A DNA stretch of 64,000 nt from Actinokineospora baliensis (GTDB taxonomy: Bacteria; Actinomycetota; Actinomycetes; Mycobacteriales; Pseudonocardiaceae): assembly GCF_016907695.1 (NCBI RefSeq), contig NZ_JAFBCK010000001.1:3878501-3942500 (forward strand), in the 5' to 3' direction. Shown here one piece after another: positions 1 through 8,435 of the stretch. The notes beneath the pieces are model-generated. The model made no database searches. It saw only the letters and a program-made list of their open reading frames with translations, and was not told the DNA's origin. The translations under genes and the position numbers were made by a program. Positions within the stretch are counted from its first letter, which is position 1. Every line of letters begins with the position of its first letter.

Positions 1-628
1 TCTGGGCGTTGGTCATCGGCAGCACCGACCAGGCGCCCGGCGGCAGGTCCGTCTCAGCGAGCAGTTCACCGAGCAGCAACGCCGACAGCGGGGTGGCAGG
101 CGCGGGCTTGATGATCACCGGGCAGCCCGCGGCGATCGCCGGGGCCAGCTTGTGCGCGACCAGGTTCACCGGGAAGTTGAACGGGGTGATGCCCAGCACC
201 GGACCGCGCGGCACCTGGCGGACCAGGGCCACCCGGTCCTCGGAGCCGGGCTCGGTGTCGAGCCGCTGCACGGTGCCGGAGAACCGGCGGGCCTCCTCGG
301 CGCCCCAGCGGAACGTGGCGACCGCGCGGGTCACCTCGGTGCGCGCCCAGGTGATCGGCTTGCCCGACTCGCCGGTGATCAGCGCGGCGACCTCCTCCAG
401 CCGCTCCTGCAGCCGCCGAGACACGTGGTCGAGAGCGTCCGCGCGCACGTGCGCGGGCAGCGCCGCGACCTCGTCGCGGGCGGCGGCCGCGGCGGCCACC
501 GCCTCCTCGATGTCCTCGGCGGTGGCGTTGCTGGTGACCCCGGTGACCGCGGCGTCATATGGGCTGCGCACGGTCACCGGGGAGTTCGAGGTGCGGGGCT
601 TGCCCGCGACCCAATAGGGGGTGCTCAC
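1..628 (-). CDS. Aldehyde dehydrogenase family protein, partial (C-terminus beyond window)
   Basis: Only the N-terminal 209 codons lie in the window; the gene runs off the left edge. The GTG start at 628 overlaps the stop of the upstream aldehyde dehydrogenase gene (GTGA, 625-628), which implies translational coupling. The visible part has the NAD-binding half of an ALDH: the ITPFNFPVN segment, followed by HKLAPAIAAGCPVIIKPAPATPLSA. The catalytic Cys and Glu region is outside the window, so activity cannot be judged. Known of the family: NAD(P)-dependent oxidation of aldehydes to acids. Two different ALDHs in tandem suggest paired aldehyde oxidation, but no substrate can be named. Confidence 0.9.
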   Translation of the reverse strand, partial: MSTPYWVAGKPRTSNSPVTVRSPYDAAVTGVTSNATAEDIEEAVAAAAAARDEVAALPAHVRADALDHVSRRLQERLEEVAALITGESGKPITWARTEVTRAVATFRWGAEEARRFSGTVQRLDTEPGSEDRVALVRQVPRGPVLGITPFNFPVNLVAHKLAPAIAAGCPVIIKPAPATPLSALLLGELLAETDLPPGAWSVLPMTNAQ

Positions 629-2076
629 TGGCCCGCCTGGCCGTAGTGCATCCAGACGCCCTTGATCTCGGTGTACGCCTCGATCGCGTAGGGCCCCATC
701 TCGCGACCCCACCCGCTGGACTTGAAACCGCCCCAGGGCGCGGCGGCGTCGGGGATGCAGGGCATGTTCACGAAGACAGCGCCCGCGCGGATGCCGTCGG
801 CGAGCCGGTGCGCGGTGCGCACGTCATCGGTCCACACGGAGGCCGCGAGGCCGTAGGGGGAGTCGTTGACGCGGTAGAGCAGCTCCTCCTCGCCGTCGTA
901 GTCCAGGACGGTGAGGACCGGGCCGAAGATCTCCTCGCGCACGATCGCCATGTCGTCGGAGACCCCGGCGAAGACGGTGGGGTGGTAGAAGTTGCCCTTC
1001 GCGAGGTCACCTTCGCCGCGCGAGCCGCCAGCGACCAGCTGCGCACCGGCGGTGACGCCACCGCGCACGTAAGAGTCGACCTTGGCGAGGTGCTCGGCCG
1101 TGACAAGAGGGCCGAGCTGGGTGTCGGCGGCACTGCCCGGCCCGATCTTAAGACCGTCAACGGCCTTGCCCAGCTTCGTGGCGAACTCGTCCACGCGGTT
1201 CTTGTCCACATAGAGGCGCGCGAATGCCGCGCAAACCTGCCCGCTGTTGAGCAGGCCCCCCGCCACGGCACCGGCCACGGCGGCATCGATGTTCGCGTCC
1301 TTGGCGATGACCGTGGGGGTTTTACCGCCGAGCTCGAGGGTGACCCTCTTAAGGTCGTTGGCCGACGCGGCGACGATGTCCTTGCCGACCGCAGTCGACC
1401 CGGTGAAGGAGACCTTGTCGACGCCGGGGTGGCGGACGAGGGCCTTACCGGCCTCGGGGCCGCCGGTGATCAGGTTGACCACGCCAGCGGGGACCCCGGC
1501 CTCGGCACACAGCCGGGTCAGGAAGGCGGCGGTCAGCGAGGTCTGCTCCGCGGGCTTGAGCACCACGGTGTTGCCGCACGCCAGCGCGGGCGCCAGCTTC
1601 CAGGTCATGATCATCAGGGGGAAGTTCCACGGGGCGATCAGCGCGCACACGCCCACCGGCTCCCGCTTGTCGAACTGCAGCGTGTCCGGGAACGAGACGT
1701 TCCGGACCGCGCCGTCGATCTTGGTCGCGAAGCCCGCGAAGTACCGGAAGTGCTCGACGGCGCCGGTCACGCTGACCGCCTTCGCCACCCCCAGCGGCTG
1801 CCCCTGGTCCAACGTCTCCAGCGCCGCGATCTCGTCGCCGTGCGCCTCGAGCAGGTCCGCGATCTTCCACAGGATCCGCGCCCGCTCGGTCGCCGGAACC
1901 CGCCCCCACACCGGCAGCGCCGCCCGAGCCGCCGCCACCGCCGCGTCGACCTCCGCCGCCCCGGCGTCCACCAGGGTCGCGATCGGCTCCCCGCTGGCGG
2001 GGTCCAGGCTCACGAACTCCCCGGCTCCCGTCGGGCGCACCCACTCCCCGTCGATGTAAAGCCCCTCGGTGCGCAT
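625..2076 (-). CDS. Aldehyde dehydrogenase family protein
   Basis: 483 aa, the usual length for a class I/II type NAD(P)-dependent aldehyde dehydrogenase. The ATG at 2076 is chosen because a strong Shine-Dalgarno (AAGGAAGGGG) lies just upstream and the protein then begins like its relatives (LYIDGEWV). Visible motifs are APWNFPL (cofactor site), LELGGKTP with the general-base Glu, and NSGQVC with the catalytic Cys at about residue 282; EEIFGPVLTV and the ALDH C-terminus follow. It resembles betaine-aldehyde and gamma-aminobutyraldehyde type enzymes, but the substrate is not determined. It is the promoter-proximal gene of a two-gene ALDH operon; no regulator is attached. Confidence 0.93.
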   Translation of the reverse strand: MRTEGLYIDGEWVRPTGAGEFVSLDPASGEPIATLVDAGAAEVDAAVAAARAALPVWGRVPATERARILWKIADLLEAHGDEIAALETLDQGQPLGVAKAVSVTGAVEHFRYFAGFATKIDGAVRNVSFPDTLQFDKREPVGVCALIAPWNFPLMIMTWKLAPALACGNTVVLKPAEQTSLTAAFLTRLCAEAGVPAGVVNLITGGPEAGKALVRHPGVDKVSFTGSTAVGKDIVAASANDLKRVTLELGGKTPTVIAKDANIDAAVAGAVAGGLLNSGQVCAAFARLYVDKNRVDEFATKLGKAVDGLKIGPGSAADTQLGPLVTAEHLAKVDSYVRGGVTAGAQLVAGGSRGEGDLAKGNFYHPTVFAGVSDDMAIVREEIFGPVLTVLDYDGEEELLYRVNDSPYGLAASVWTDDVRTAHRLADGIRAGAVFVNMPCIPDAAAPWGGFKSSGWGREMGPYAIEAYTEIKGVWMHYGQAGQ

Positions 2077-2190
2077 CGGCTCCCCTTCCTTGCCGCCATG
2101 GACGAACGCGACCCCCAGTCTCGAACGCCACCCCACCATCCCGATTGCTCCCCAGCGCATGCCCGTTGACCACCTGCGCCCGACGACATC

Positions 2191-2218
2191 GAGGCGGCCC
2201 CCGCGTGGGGACCGCCTC
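2191..2218 (-). terminator. Hairpin terminator downstream of the DUF3558 gene
   Basis: GAGGCGG and CCGCCTC form a perfect 7-bp stem, extended by an internal CCCC/GGGG pairing around a short CGCGT loop. It lies 15 nt beyond the stop codon of the minus-strand lipoprotein gene. There is no U-run, as is common for terminators in high-GC actinomycetes. Confidence 0.55.
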
Positions 2219-2233
2219 GGGGGAGGGGTGCGC

Positions 2234-2767
2234 CTAGGGAAGCTCGGGCTCCACGAGCTTCGCCGCAGCGAGGGCGGGCGCACACAGCTTCGCGGGATCG
2301 GTACCCGCCGCGACCACGTCGATCCGCGATGTCTCGGTGAGCTGGAGGCTCACCACACAGCCCAGGTTGTCCTCATCGATCCCCTGGGCGGCCTTATGCG
2401 TGCCGACCTGGACGTCTGTGGTCTGGCTGCGGAGGTCCTTGAGCCCGAGTCCCGGTATGTACGCGACGTCGAGCGTGTAGCTGTCCGCCGACGACTCCTT
2501 GCGCACCCGCCAACTGCACGCCGTCGCGCCGGTGATCGTCCTCGGCTTGGGGTCGCCCGTGACGCCGATCTCCTTGGCCGCGGACTCGGTCAGCAGGTCG
2601 CAGGGGTCGATCGGGTTGGGTTCAGTCGAGGTGGGCTTGGTCGGACGCGATGGTCCGGAGGTCTGCGTAGTGGGTACTCCTGGCTCGGGCGTCCCCGCAG
2701 TCTGCTCGGTGCACCCCGTGAGCAGGACCAGTCCGGCGACGGGCACGAGCAGGAGCGATCGCCTCAC
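2234..2767 (-). CDS. DUF3558 family lipoprotein
   Basis: 177 aa with a GTG start. The N-terminus is a lipoprotein signal: basic MRRS, a hydrophobic stretch and a lipobox LLTGC, so the mature protein should be anchored to the outer face of the membrane at that Cys. A Thr/Pro/Ser-rich tether of about 35 residues follows, then a compact domain starting DPCDLLTESAAKEIGV with conserved Cys (ATACSW, GCVVSL), matching DUF3558. The function of the family is unknown; it is widespread in Pseudonocardiales and mycobacteria. It lies 15 bp after the small gene 2783-3160 and is probably cotranscribed with it. Confidence 0.85.
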   Translation of the reverse strand: MRRSLLLVPVAGLVLLTGCTEQTAGTPEPGVPTTQTSGPSRPTKPTSTEPNPIDPCDLLTESAAKEIGVTGDPKPRTITGATACSWRVRKESSADSYTLDVAYIPGLGLKDLRSQTTDVQVGTHKAAQGIDEDNLGCVVSLQLTETSRIDVVAAGTDPAKLCAPALAAAKLVEPELP

Positions 2768-2782
2768 AGTCCAGAGACCCCT

Positions 2783-3160
2783 TCAGTTCAGTCCGCGCGC
2801 AGCCTGCTGATCAACCTGTTGATAGTTTGCCATGGCTTGGCGGATGGCCTCCTCGCCCTGGGTGAGGGAGGCGCGTAGCTGCAGCAACTGCGTGATGAAG
2901 CCCCGGTCGTCGGTCGCGACCTGTTGCAGGTAGGGCTTCATGATCTCCGCGTTGTTCGAGCTCCCCAGCTGGGCGACCCGAGTGAGCAGGCGCAACTCCA
3001 CCTGCTGCTCGTCGATCCACTCGATGAGGTTGGCGATGGCTTTCAGCAGGGCTGTGCCGCCGTGTTCGTTGACGGCGAAGCCGCCTCGGGCGGCGGCTGA
3101 GGCGAACTCGCCCATCTGCGCTCCGATGGCGCCCGCCACGCCGCCTTCGTTGTCGTGCAT
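2783..3160 (-). CDS. Small helical protein of unknown function
   Basis: 125 aa from the ATG at 3160, which has a good Shine-Dalgarno (AGGGGAG). The sequence is almost wholly helical, with small residues (GAIGAQMGEFASAAARGGF) near the start and a polar helix ending VDQQAARGLN. It has no signal peptide or membrane segment. Size and helical content recall the small secreted ESX/WXG-like helical-hairpin proteins often found beside DUF3558 lipoproteins in this order, but no WXG motif is present, so this is only a structural analogy. It is the first gene of a two-gene operon with the lipoprotein. Function unknown. Confidence 0.75.
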   Translation of the reverse strand: MHDNEGGVAGAIGAQMGEFASAAARGGFAVNEHGGTALLKAIANLIEWIDEQQVELRLLTRVAQLGSSNNAEIMKPYLQQVATDDRGFITQLLQLRASLTQGEEAIRQAMANYQQVDQQAARGLN

Positions 3161-3259
3161 CGTGCTCCCCTGGTGTGCTCCCGGGGCGACCCTAGCAACG
3201 ATGCCCGGCGGGCAACTACGCAATGGCGCGATTGGGGTACGCGGTGTGAACGCGGGGGC

Positions 3260-4225
3260 TCAGTCGGCGCGGTGGGTGGCGCTGCGTTGGCGGTATTCGG
3301 AGGGGCTGAGGCCGTATTCGGTCTTGAAGGCGCGGCTGAGGTAGGAGGCGTCGACCAGGCCCCAGCGGGCGCCGATGGCTCCGATGGCCAATTGCTGCTT
3401 CGAGGGGTCGGCGAGGTCTTGGCCGCAGCGCTCGAGGCGGCGTTGGCGGATCCAGCCGGACACGGTGACGCCCGCGTCGCTGAAGAGCTTGTGGAGGTAG
3501 CGGGTGGAGATGTGGTGGGCCGCGGCGATCTCGGTGGGGGACAGGGCCGGGTCGTTGAGGTGGGTCTCCACATAGGACTTGATCTTGACCAGCAGTGCGC
3601 CTCGAGTGGACTCGGCGGGCACGCCCGAGTAGTCGACGCGGTCGGCGAGGGCGGTGCCGAGGAGGTCGACGACGTTGCGGGCGAGGCGGACGCTGCCGTA
3701 GACCTGCGGGTCGTCGAGGTTGCGGGCGAGCTGGACCAGGATGGACGACACGATGCCCGAGACGCCGGAGCCGCCGGAGAAGCGGGTGGCGGTGAGCTGT
3801 TCCACGTGGCCGGACGGCAGGCACAGCATGTCGCGGGGGAACATCAAGACCAAAGTGGACGACACGTCGTCGAAGGCCAGGGTGTAGGGCCTGGTCGTGT
3901 CGTAGATGGCGAAGTCGCCGGGGTCGAGGGCGGCTTGGCGGCCGTCCTGCGACAGCCGCGCGGTGCCGTGCAGCTGCAGGCCCAGCTTGTACATCTCCGG
4001 GTTGGCCCTGGCGATCGCGCGCTGCGTGCGGCGGACGGTGTGCGCGTCGGCGGTGGCCTCGTACACGGCGACGCTGCCCAGGTTCTGCCCGCGCAGCCGA
4101 CCGCGGAAGGCCGCGCGCTCACCCGGGGCGGCCTCCAGCGGCACGAACGTCTGCGACACCGCGGACTCCCACAGGTCGAACTGCTGCGCCGCAGGCGCGC
4201 CCGCCGTCGTCACCGAATACGTCAA
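3260..4225 (-). CDS. AraC-family transcriptional regulator
   Basis: 321 aa. The start is a TTG at 4225, supported by an excellent AAGGAGG Shine-Dalgarno at 4231-4238; no ATG or GTG fits as well. The N-terminal two thirds resemble the AraC_binding_2 (NphR/FeaR-like) sensor, including GDFAIYDTTRPYTLAF. The C-terminal ~100 residues are the double helix-turn-helix DNA-binding domain (SPTEIAAAHHISTRYLHKLF, then WGLVDASYLSRAFKTEYGLSPSEYR). It is divergent from the homoprotocatechuate operon across 264 bp. Relatives of this type often activate aromatic-acid degradation, so it is the likely activator of that operon (inference). Confidence 0.9.
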   Translation of the reverse strand: MTYSVTTAGAPAAQQFDLWESAVSQTFVPLEAAPGERAAFRGRLRGQNLGSVAVYEATADAHTVRRTQRAIARANPEMYKLGLQLHGTARLSQDGRQAALDPGDFAIYDTTRPYTLAFDDVSSTLVLMFPRDMLCLPSGHVEQLTATRFSGGSGVSGIVSSILVQLARNLDDPQVYGSVRLARNVVDLLGTALADRVDYSGVPAESTRGALLVKIKSYVETHLNDPALSPTEIAAAHHISTRYLHKLFSDAGVTVSGWIRQRRLERCGQDLADPSKQQLAIGAIGARWGLVDASYLSRAFKTEYGLSPSEYRQRSATHRAD

Positions 4226-4430
4226 CGCTGACCTCCTTGCCAGAGTGACACTGCGTGACTGGGAACACTCTGCCCCGCGCCCCGGTCCCGTCAAGGGTCG
4301 GCCCCGCACCGAGTCCGACCCGCAACACGTGATGCGCTCCGGGACAACCGCTGTGCACGCCGTACCAACCACCCAACGCCAAACCTGGGTACACCTGTTC
4401 CCATCGGCGGCACGCGCCGCCACCGGAGCC

Positions 4431-4460
4431 GAAATCATATGCGATCGGCTACATGATTTC
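4431..4460. promoter_or_regulatory. Inverted repeat, candidate operator for the hpa operon
   Basis: Perfect 8-bp arms GAAATCAT (4431-4438) and ATGATTTC (4453-4460) are separated by 14 bp. The site is AT-rich within very GC-rich DNA and ends 18 bp before the hpaD Shine-Dalgarno. It lies in the divergent region between the AraC gene and the catabolic operon, so it is a reasonable binding site for either the AraC protein or the GntR protein encoded within the operon. Confidence 0.45.
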
Positions 4461-4489
4461 GACGACGAAGTCCGATGGAGGAGGTCACC

Positions 4490-5356
4490 ATGGGTGAGCT
4501 GGTCCTGGCAGCCAAGATCACGCACGTCCCGTCGATCTGGTTGTCCATCCAGCCCGGCAAGAACCACGGCATCCGCAGGCCCGCGGAGCTGGGGTTGGCC
4601 GAGGTCGGCCGCCGTGCCCGCGAGCGCGGTGCCGACACCTTCCTGGTGGCCGACTCGCACTGGATGAACAGCATGTCCTTCCACGTCAACGGCAAGGCGC
4701 GGCACGCGGGCAGCTACGCCTCGCACGAGCTGCCGCACTTCATCGCCGACCTGGAGTACGACTACGACGGCGCGCCCGACCTGGCCGCGCTCATCGGCGA
4801 GGAGATCAACGCCGGTGGACAGAAAGCGATGGTCCACGACGTCAAGGACCTGGGCCTGGAGTACGCGACGCTGGTGCCGATGCACTTCATGAACCGGCCG
4901 GAGAACACCGAGGGCGCCCAGCCGCTCAAGGTGCTGCCGATCGGCTGCAACATCTACTCCACCATCGACGAGAACCGCCGCGTCGGCGAGGCCATGCTGC
5001 GCGCCATCAAGCGCTCCGACCGCAAGGTCGCGTTCCTGGCCTCCGGCAGCCTCTCGCACCAGTTCCCCACCAACGAGATCTCCTCGCAGTACCTCAACAA
5101 GATCTCCAACCCGTTCAACGAGCAGGCCGACCGGGTCGTGCTCGACCAGTGGCGGGACGGCCGGATCGCGGAGTTCCTGGAGACGCTGCCGACCTACAAC
5201 GCGCGCTGCACCGGCGAGGCGGCGATGGCCGACACCGCCATGATGTTCGGCCTGCTCGGCTGGAAGGACTACAGCGGGAGAGGTGAGCAGCTGTGCGACT
5301 ACTTCCCCAGCAGCGGCACCGGCCAGGTCATCGTCGACTTCCCGGTCCCGGCGTGA
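4490..5356 (+). CDS. hpaD: 3,4-dihydroxyphenylacetate (homoprotocatechuate) 2,3-dioxygenase
   Basis: 288 aa. The ATG at 4490 is preferred over the one at 4475 because the GGAGGAGG ribosome-binding site lies between them. It is a LigB-superfamily (class III, Fe(II)) extradiol dioxygenase that closely follows enterobacterial HpaD/HpcB along its whole length: AAKITHVPS, PGKNHG, DSHW, ASHELPHFI, LEYATLVPMHFMN, FLASGSLSHQF and the C-terminal FPSSGTGQV. Reaction: O2-dependent meta cleavage of homoprotocatechuate to 5-carboxymethyl-2-hydroxymuconate semialdehyde, in the cytoplasm. It is the first gene of the operon; its stop overlaps the next start (GTGA). Confidence 0.92.
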   Translation: MGELVLAAKITHVPSIWLSIQPGKNHGIRRPAELGLAEVGRRARERGADTFLVADSHWMNSMSFHVNGKARHAGSYASHELPHFIADLEYDYDGAPDLAALIGEEINAGGQKAMVHDVKDLGLEYATLVPMHFMNRPENTEGAQPLKVLPIGCNIYSTIDENRRVGEAMLRAIKRSDRKVAFLASGSLSHQFPTNEISSQYLNKISNPFNEQADRVVLDQWRDGRIAEFLETLPTYNARCTGEAAMADTAMMFGLLGWKDYSGRGEQLCDYFPSSGTGQVIVDFPVPA

Positions 5357-6750
5357 GCGCGCACCCGCTGGGTCTCCAGCCGTCGAAGATCATCGCGGTG
5401 CACCTGAACTACCGCAGCCGCGCCGCCGAGCGGGGTCGCTTCCCCGAGGAGCCGTCCTACTTCGTCAAGCCGCCGTCGTCGCTGTCGCACTCGGGCGCCG
5501 ACCTGGTCCGCCCCAAGGGCACCGTGCTCTCGGCCTTCGAGGGCGAGATCGCCGTCGTCATCGGCAAGCGGGCCAAGAACGTGAGCCGTTCGCAGGCGTT
5601 GGACTACGTCAAGGGCGTCGCGGCGGCCAACGACTTCGGCGTGCACGACCTGCGCTACGCCGACCGCGGCTCCAACCTGCGCAGCAAGGGCGCCGACGGC
5701 TACACCCCCGTCGGTCCGGTCCTGCTGGACCCGCGCACCGCCGACCTGACCCTGCGCACCTGGGTCAACGGCGTGCTGGTGCAGGAGGCCAAGGTCGACG
5801 ACCTGCTGTTCGACTTCGCCTACCTGATCGCCGACCTGACCCGCACCATCACCCTCGAGGTCGACGACATCATCCTGTGCGGCACCCCCACCGGCGCCAC
5901 CGTCGTCGAGCCGGGTGACGTCGTCGAGGTGGCCATCGGCGACACCGAGCGCCTGGTCAACACCGTCGTCGAGGCCGAGGCCGAGCTGCCCAAGCCGGGC
6001 GCGCGGCCGCAGGTGACCCCGACGGACCGCTCGATCGCTTACGGCAAGGACGTTCCCGCGATCAGGCCCGAGACCGAGGCGGCGCTCAAGGCGGTGTCCA
6101 CCGCGACGCTGTCGAGTCAGTTGCGCAAGCGCGGTCTGAACCACACGTTCCTCACCGGACTCGCCCCCGCGCGCCCCGACCTGCGCATGGTCGGCACAGC
6201 GCACACGCTTCGCTACCTGCCGTTGCGGGAGGACATGTTCGACGAGCGCGGCGGCGGCATGAACGCGCAGAAGCGCGCCGTCGAGGCGATCGGCGACGGC
6301 CAGGTCCTGGTCATCGACTGCCGCGACGAGCACGGCGCGGGCACCATCGGCGACATCCTCGCCCTGCGCGCGGCGCGTCGCGGCGCGGTCGGCATCGTCA
6401 CCGACGGGTGCCTGCGCGACAGCCCGTCCTTCCGCGAGTTGGAGATCCCGACCTACTCGGCCGGTGCGCACGCCGCGGTCCTGGGCCGCAAGCACGTGCC
6501 GTGGGAGATCGGTGTGGACGTGGCCTGCGCCGGTGTGCTGGTGCGCCCCGGTGACGTGCTGGTCGGCGACGGCGAGGGCGTCATCCTGATCCCGCCCGCC
6601 ATCGTCGACGAGGTCGCCGCGGACGCGCTGGAGATGGAGCGCCAGGAGAAGTTCATCCTGGCCAGGGTCGACGAGGGCGAGTCCGTCGACGGCCTCTACC
6701 CGCTGGGTCCGAAGTGGCGGGAAGCCTACGACCGCTGGGACGGCGAATGA
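5353..6750 (+). CDS. Fumarylacetoacetate hydrolase-family / RraA-like fusion protein (homoprotocatechuate pathway)
   Basis: 465 aa from the GTG at 5353, overlapping the hpaD stop. Residues ~1-225 are a FAH-family domain (FVKPPSSLS, EGEIAVVIGK, GVAAANDFGVHD, GYTPVGP, LCGTPTGATVVEPGDVVEV), the family of HpcE decarboxylase/isomerase. Residues ~250-465 form an RraA-like/HMG-aldolase domain with its metal-site signature (GAGTIGDILALRA, then TDGCLRD). By homology the first half would decarboxylate 5-oxopent-3-ene-1,2,5-tricarboxylate and isomerise the product. The RraA-like half, from a family with retro-aldol and oxaloacetate decarboxylase members, could act on a later 2-oxo intermediate (inference). 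The stop overlaps the GntR start by ATGA. Confidence 0.85.
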   Translation: MSAHPLGLQPSKIIAVHLNYRSRAAERGRFPEEPSYFVKPPSSLSHSGADLVRPKGTVLSAFEGEIAVVIGKRAKNVSRSQALDYVKGVAAANDFGVHDLRYADRGSNLRSKGADGYTPVGPVLLDPRTADLTLRTWVNGVLVQEAKVDDLLFDFAYLIADLTRTITLEVDDIILCGTPTGATVVEPGDVVEVAIGDTERLVNTVVEAEAELPKPGARPQVTPTDRSIAYGKDVPAIRPETEAALKAVSTATLSSQLRKRGLNHTFLTGLAPARPDLRMVGTAHTLRYLPLREDMFDERGGGMNAQKRAVEAIGDGQVLVIDCRDEHGAGTIGDILALRAARRGAVGIVTDGCLRDSPSFRELEIPTYSAGAHAAVLGRKHVPWEIGVDVACAGVLVRPGDVLVGDGEGVILIPPAIVDEVAADALEMERQEKFILARVDEGESVDGLYPLGPKWREAYDRWDGE

Positions 6751-7403
6751 CCACCCCGGCGCTGGACGGCCGCTCCAAGACCCAGTACGCCTACGAGACG
6801 CTCAAGCAGCGCATCGTGGACGGCTGGTACGGCCCGGGCACCCGGCTGGTGTTCGACCGCATCGCCCGCGACCTCGGCGTCAGCGCCGTCCCGGTGCGCG
6901 AGGCGGTGCGGCGGCTGGAGGCCGAGGGCTGGGTGGTCTTCGAGCGCAACGTCGGCGCCCAGGTCGCGGGGGTCGACCCGGACCAGTACCGGCACGCCAT
7001 GCACACGCTGGCGCTGCTGGAGGGCCACGCGATGGCCACCGCGCGGTTCACCCCCGCCGCGCTGACCCGCGCGGCGACCCTCAACGACCGGATGCGCGCC
7101 ACGCTGGCCGAGTTCGACCCGCTGGGCTTCACCCGGCTCAACCGCGAGTTCCACCTGCTGCTGTGCGGCGGTTGCGCGAACCCGCACCTGCGCGACCTGA
7201 TCACCCGGGAGTGGAACCTGCTCGACGTGCTGCGCCGCTCCACCTTCGCCATCGTGCCCGGCCGGGCCAGGGAGTCGGTGGACGAGCACGACGAGCTGCT
7301 GCGCCTGCTGCGCACCGGGGCGCCCGCCGCCGAGGTCGAGGCGTTCGCCCGCCAGCACAAGCTCAACACCGTCAGCGCCGTGTCCACGGTGTCGTGGCGG
7401 TAG
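6747..7403 (+). CDS. GntR-family (FCD-type) transcriptional regulator
   Basis: 218 aa; the ATG at 6747 overlaps the preceding stop (ATGA). An N-terminal winged helix (residues ~12-75: YETLKQRIVDGWYGPGTRL, ARDLGVSAVPVREAVRRLEAEGWV) is followed by an all-helical FCD-like ligand domain containing a conserved NREFHLLL segment and late histidines (DEHDELL, FARQHKL) that typically bind metal or effector. Such proteins are usually repressors released by a pathway intermediate. Lying inside the operon, it probably regulates it, perhaps through the inverted repeat at 4431-4460 or the 64-bp gap before the next gene. Confidence 0.9.
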   Translation: MTTPALDGRSKTQYAYETLKQRIVDGWYGPGTRLVFDRIARDLGVSAVPVREAVRRLEAEGWVVFERNVGAQVAGVDPDQYRHAMHTLALLEGHAMATARFTPAALTRAATLNDRMRATLAEFDPLGFTRLNREFHLLLCGGCANPHLRDLITREWNLLDVLRRSTFAIVPGRARESVDEHDELLRLLRTGAPAAEVEAFARQHKLNTVSAVSTVSWR

Positions 7404-7467
7404 CGCTCGCGCCCGACCGGGCGATGCTCTCCCCGCACGTCCGCGAATGTCTACAGTTGGAGACGAA

Positions 7468-8394
7468 ATGAAGTTCCGCGCCACCCCGTCGCTGATCAAG
7501 GGGTCGATCGCCCCGGTGGTCACCCCGTTCACCGCCGATGGCGCGGTGGACACCGAGGGCCTGCGCAGGCTCGTGCGCTGGCAGCTCGAGTCCGGCTCGC
7601 ACGGCATCTCCATCGGCGGCTCCACCGGCGAGCCCAGCGCGCAGAGCGTCGCCGAGCGGATCGCCGCGATGAAGGCCGTTGCCGAGGAGATCGACGACCG
7701 GGTGCCGTTCCTGCCCGGCACCGGCTCCACCAAGCTCGAGGAGACCCTGGAGATCACCGAGGCCGCGCACAAGCTCGGCGCCGACCTCGCCCTGGTCATC
7801 ACCCCGTACTACAGCCGCCCCACCCAGGACGGCCTGATCGCCTGGTACGGCACCGTGGCGCGGGAGTTCCCCGACCAGCCGATCGTGATCTACAACGTGC
7901 CCTCGCGCACCGCGGTGGACATCGCGCCGGAGACCGTGGCGACCCTGCGTCGCAGCCACGACAACATCGTGGGCATCAAGGAGACCACCAAGGACTTCGA
8001 GCACTTCTCGCACGTGCTGCACAAGTGCGGCCGCGACTTCCTGATGTGGTCGGGCATCGAGCTGCTCTGCCTGCCGCTGCTGGCCATCGGCGGCATCGGC
8101 TTCGTCAGCGCGCTGGCCAACATCGCCCCGGCCGCGGTCGCCAAGATGTACGAGCTCTACGTCGCCGGTGACCACGACGGCGCCATCGACCTGCACTACC
8201 AGTTGGCGCCGCTGGTGGAGCTGCTGTTCGTCGAGACCAACCCGGCGCCCGCCAAGCACATCCTCAAGGACCTCGGCCTCATCGAGAGCGGTTTCGTCCG
8301 CGCGCCGCTGATCGAGCCGACCCCCAAGGGCCTGGAGCGCATCACCGCGCTGCGCGCCCAGGCCGAGCACCTGCTCGTCCGCCCCTCCCTCTGA
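7468..8394 (+). CDS. DapA/NAL-superfamily lyase, probable aldolase or hydratase-aldolase of homoprotocatechuate catabolism
   Basis: 308 aa. The ATG at 7468 is chosen over 7447 because GGAG sits 7-8 nt upstream of it. It is a TIM-barrel class I aldolase of the dihydrodipicolinate synthase/N-acetylneuraminate lyase superfamily: GSTGEPSAQS (oxo-acid carboxylate binding), IYNVPSRT with the active-site Tyr at about 142, and GIKETTKD with the Schiff-base Lys at about 171. An enzyme of lysine synthesis is unlikely inside a catabolic operon. The superfamily includes pyruvate-releasing hydratase-aldolases, so it may replace HpcG/HpcH, yielding pyruvate and succinate semialdehyde (inference). Confidence 0.85.
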   Translation: MKFRATPSLIKGSIAPVVTPFTADGAVDTEGLRRLVRWQLESGSHGISIGGSTGEPSAQSVAERIAAMKAVAEEIDDRVPFLPGTGSTKLEETLEITEAAHKLGADLALVITPYYSRPTQDGLIAWYGTVAREFPDQPIVIYNVPSRTAVDIAPETVATLRRSHDNIVGIKETTKDFEHFSHVLHKCGRDFLMWSGIELLCLPLLAIGGIGFVSALANIAPAAVAKMYELYVAGDHDGAIDLHYQLAPLVELLFVETNPAPAKHILKDLGLIESGFVRAPLIEPTPKGLERITALRAQAEHLLVRPSL

Positions 8395-8435
8395 CCGTTG
8401 AGCCGACCCCGAGCTGATTCCACCTAGGAGCAACC

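Noticed and set aside
7468..8394. Assignment as dapA (4-hydroxy-tetrahydrodipicolinate synthase)
   Set aside because: Active-site residues alone would allow it, but it sits inside an aromatic catabolic operon with no lysine gene; lysine synthesis is the less likely role.
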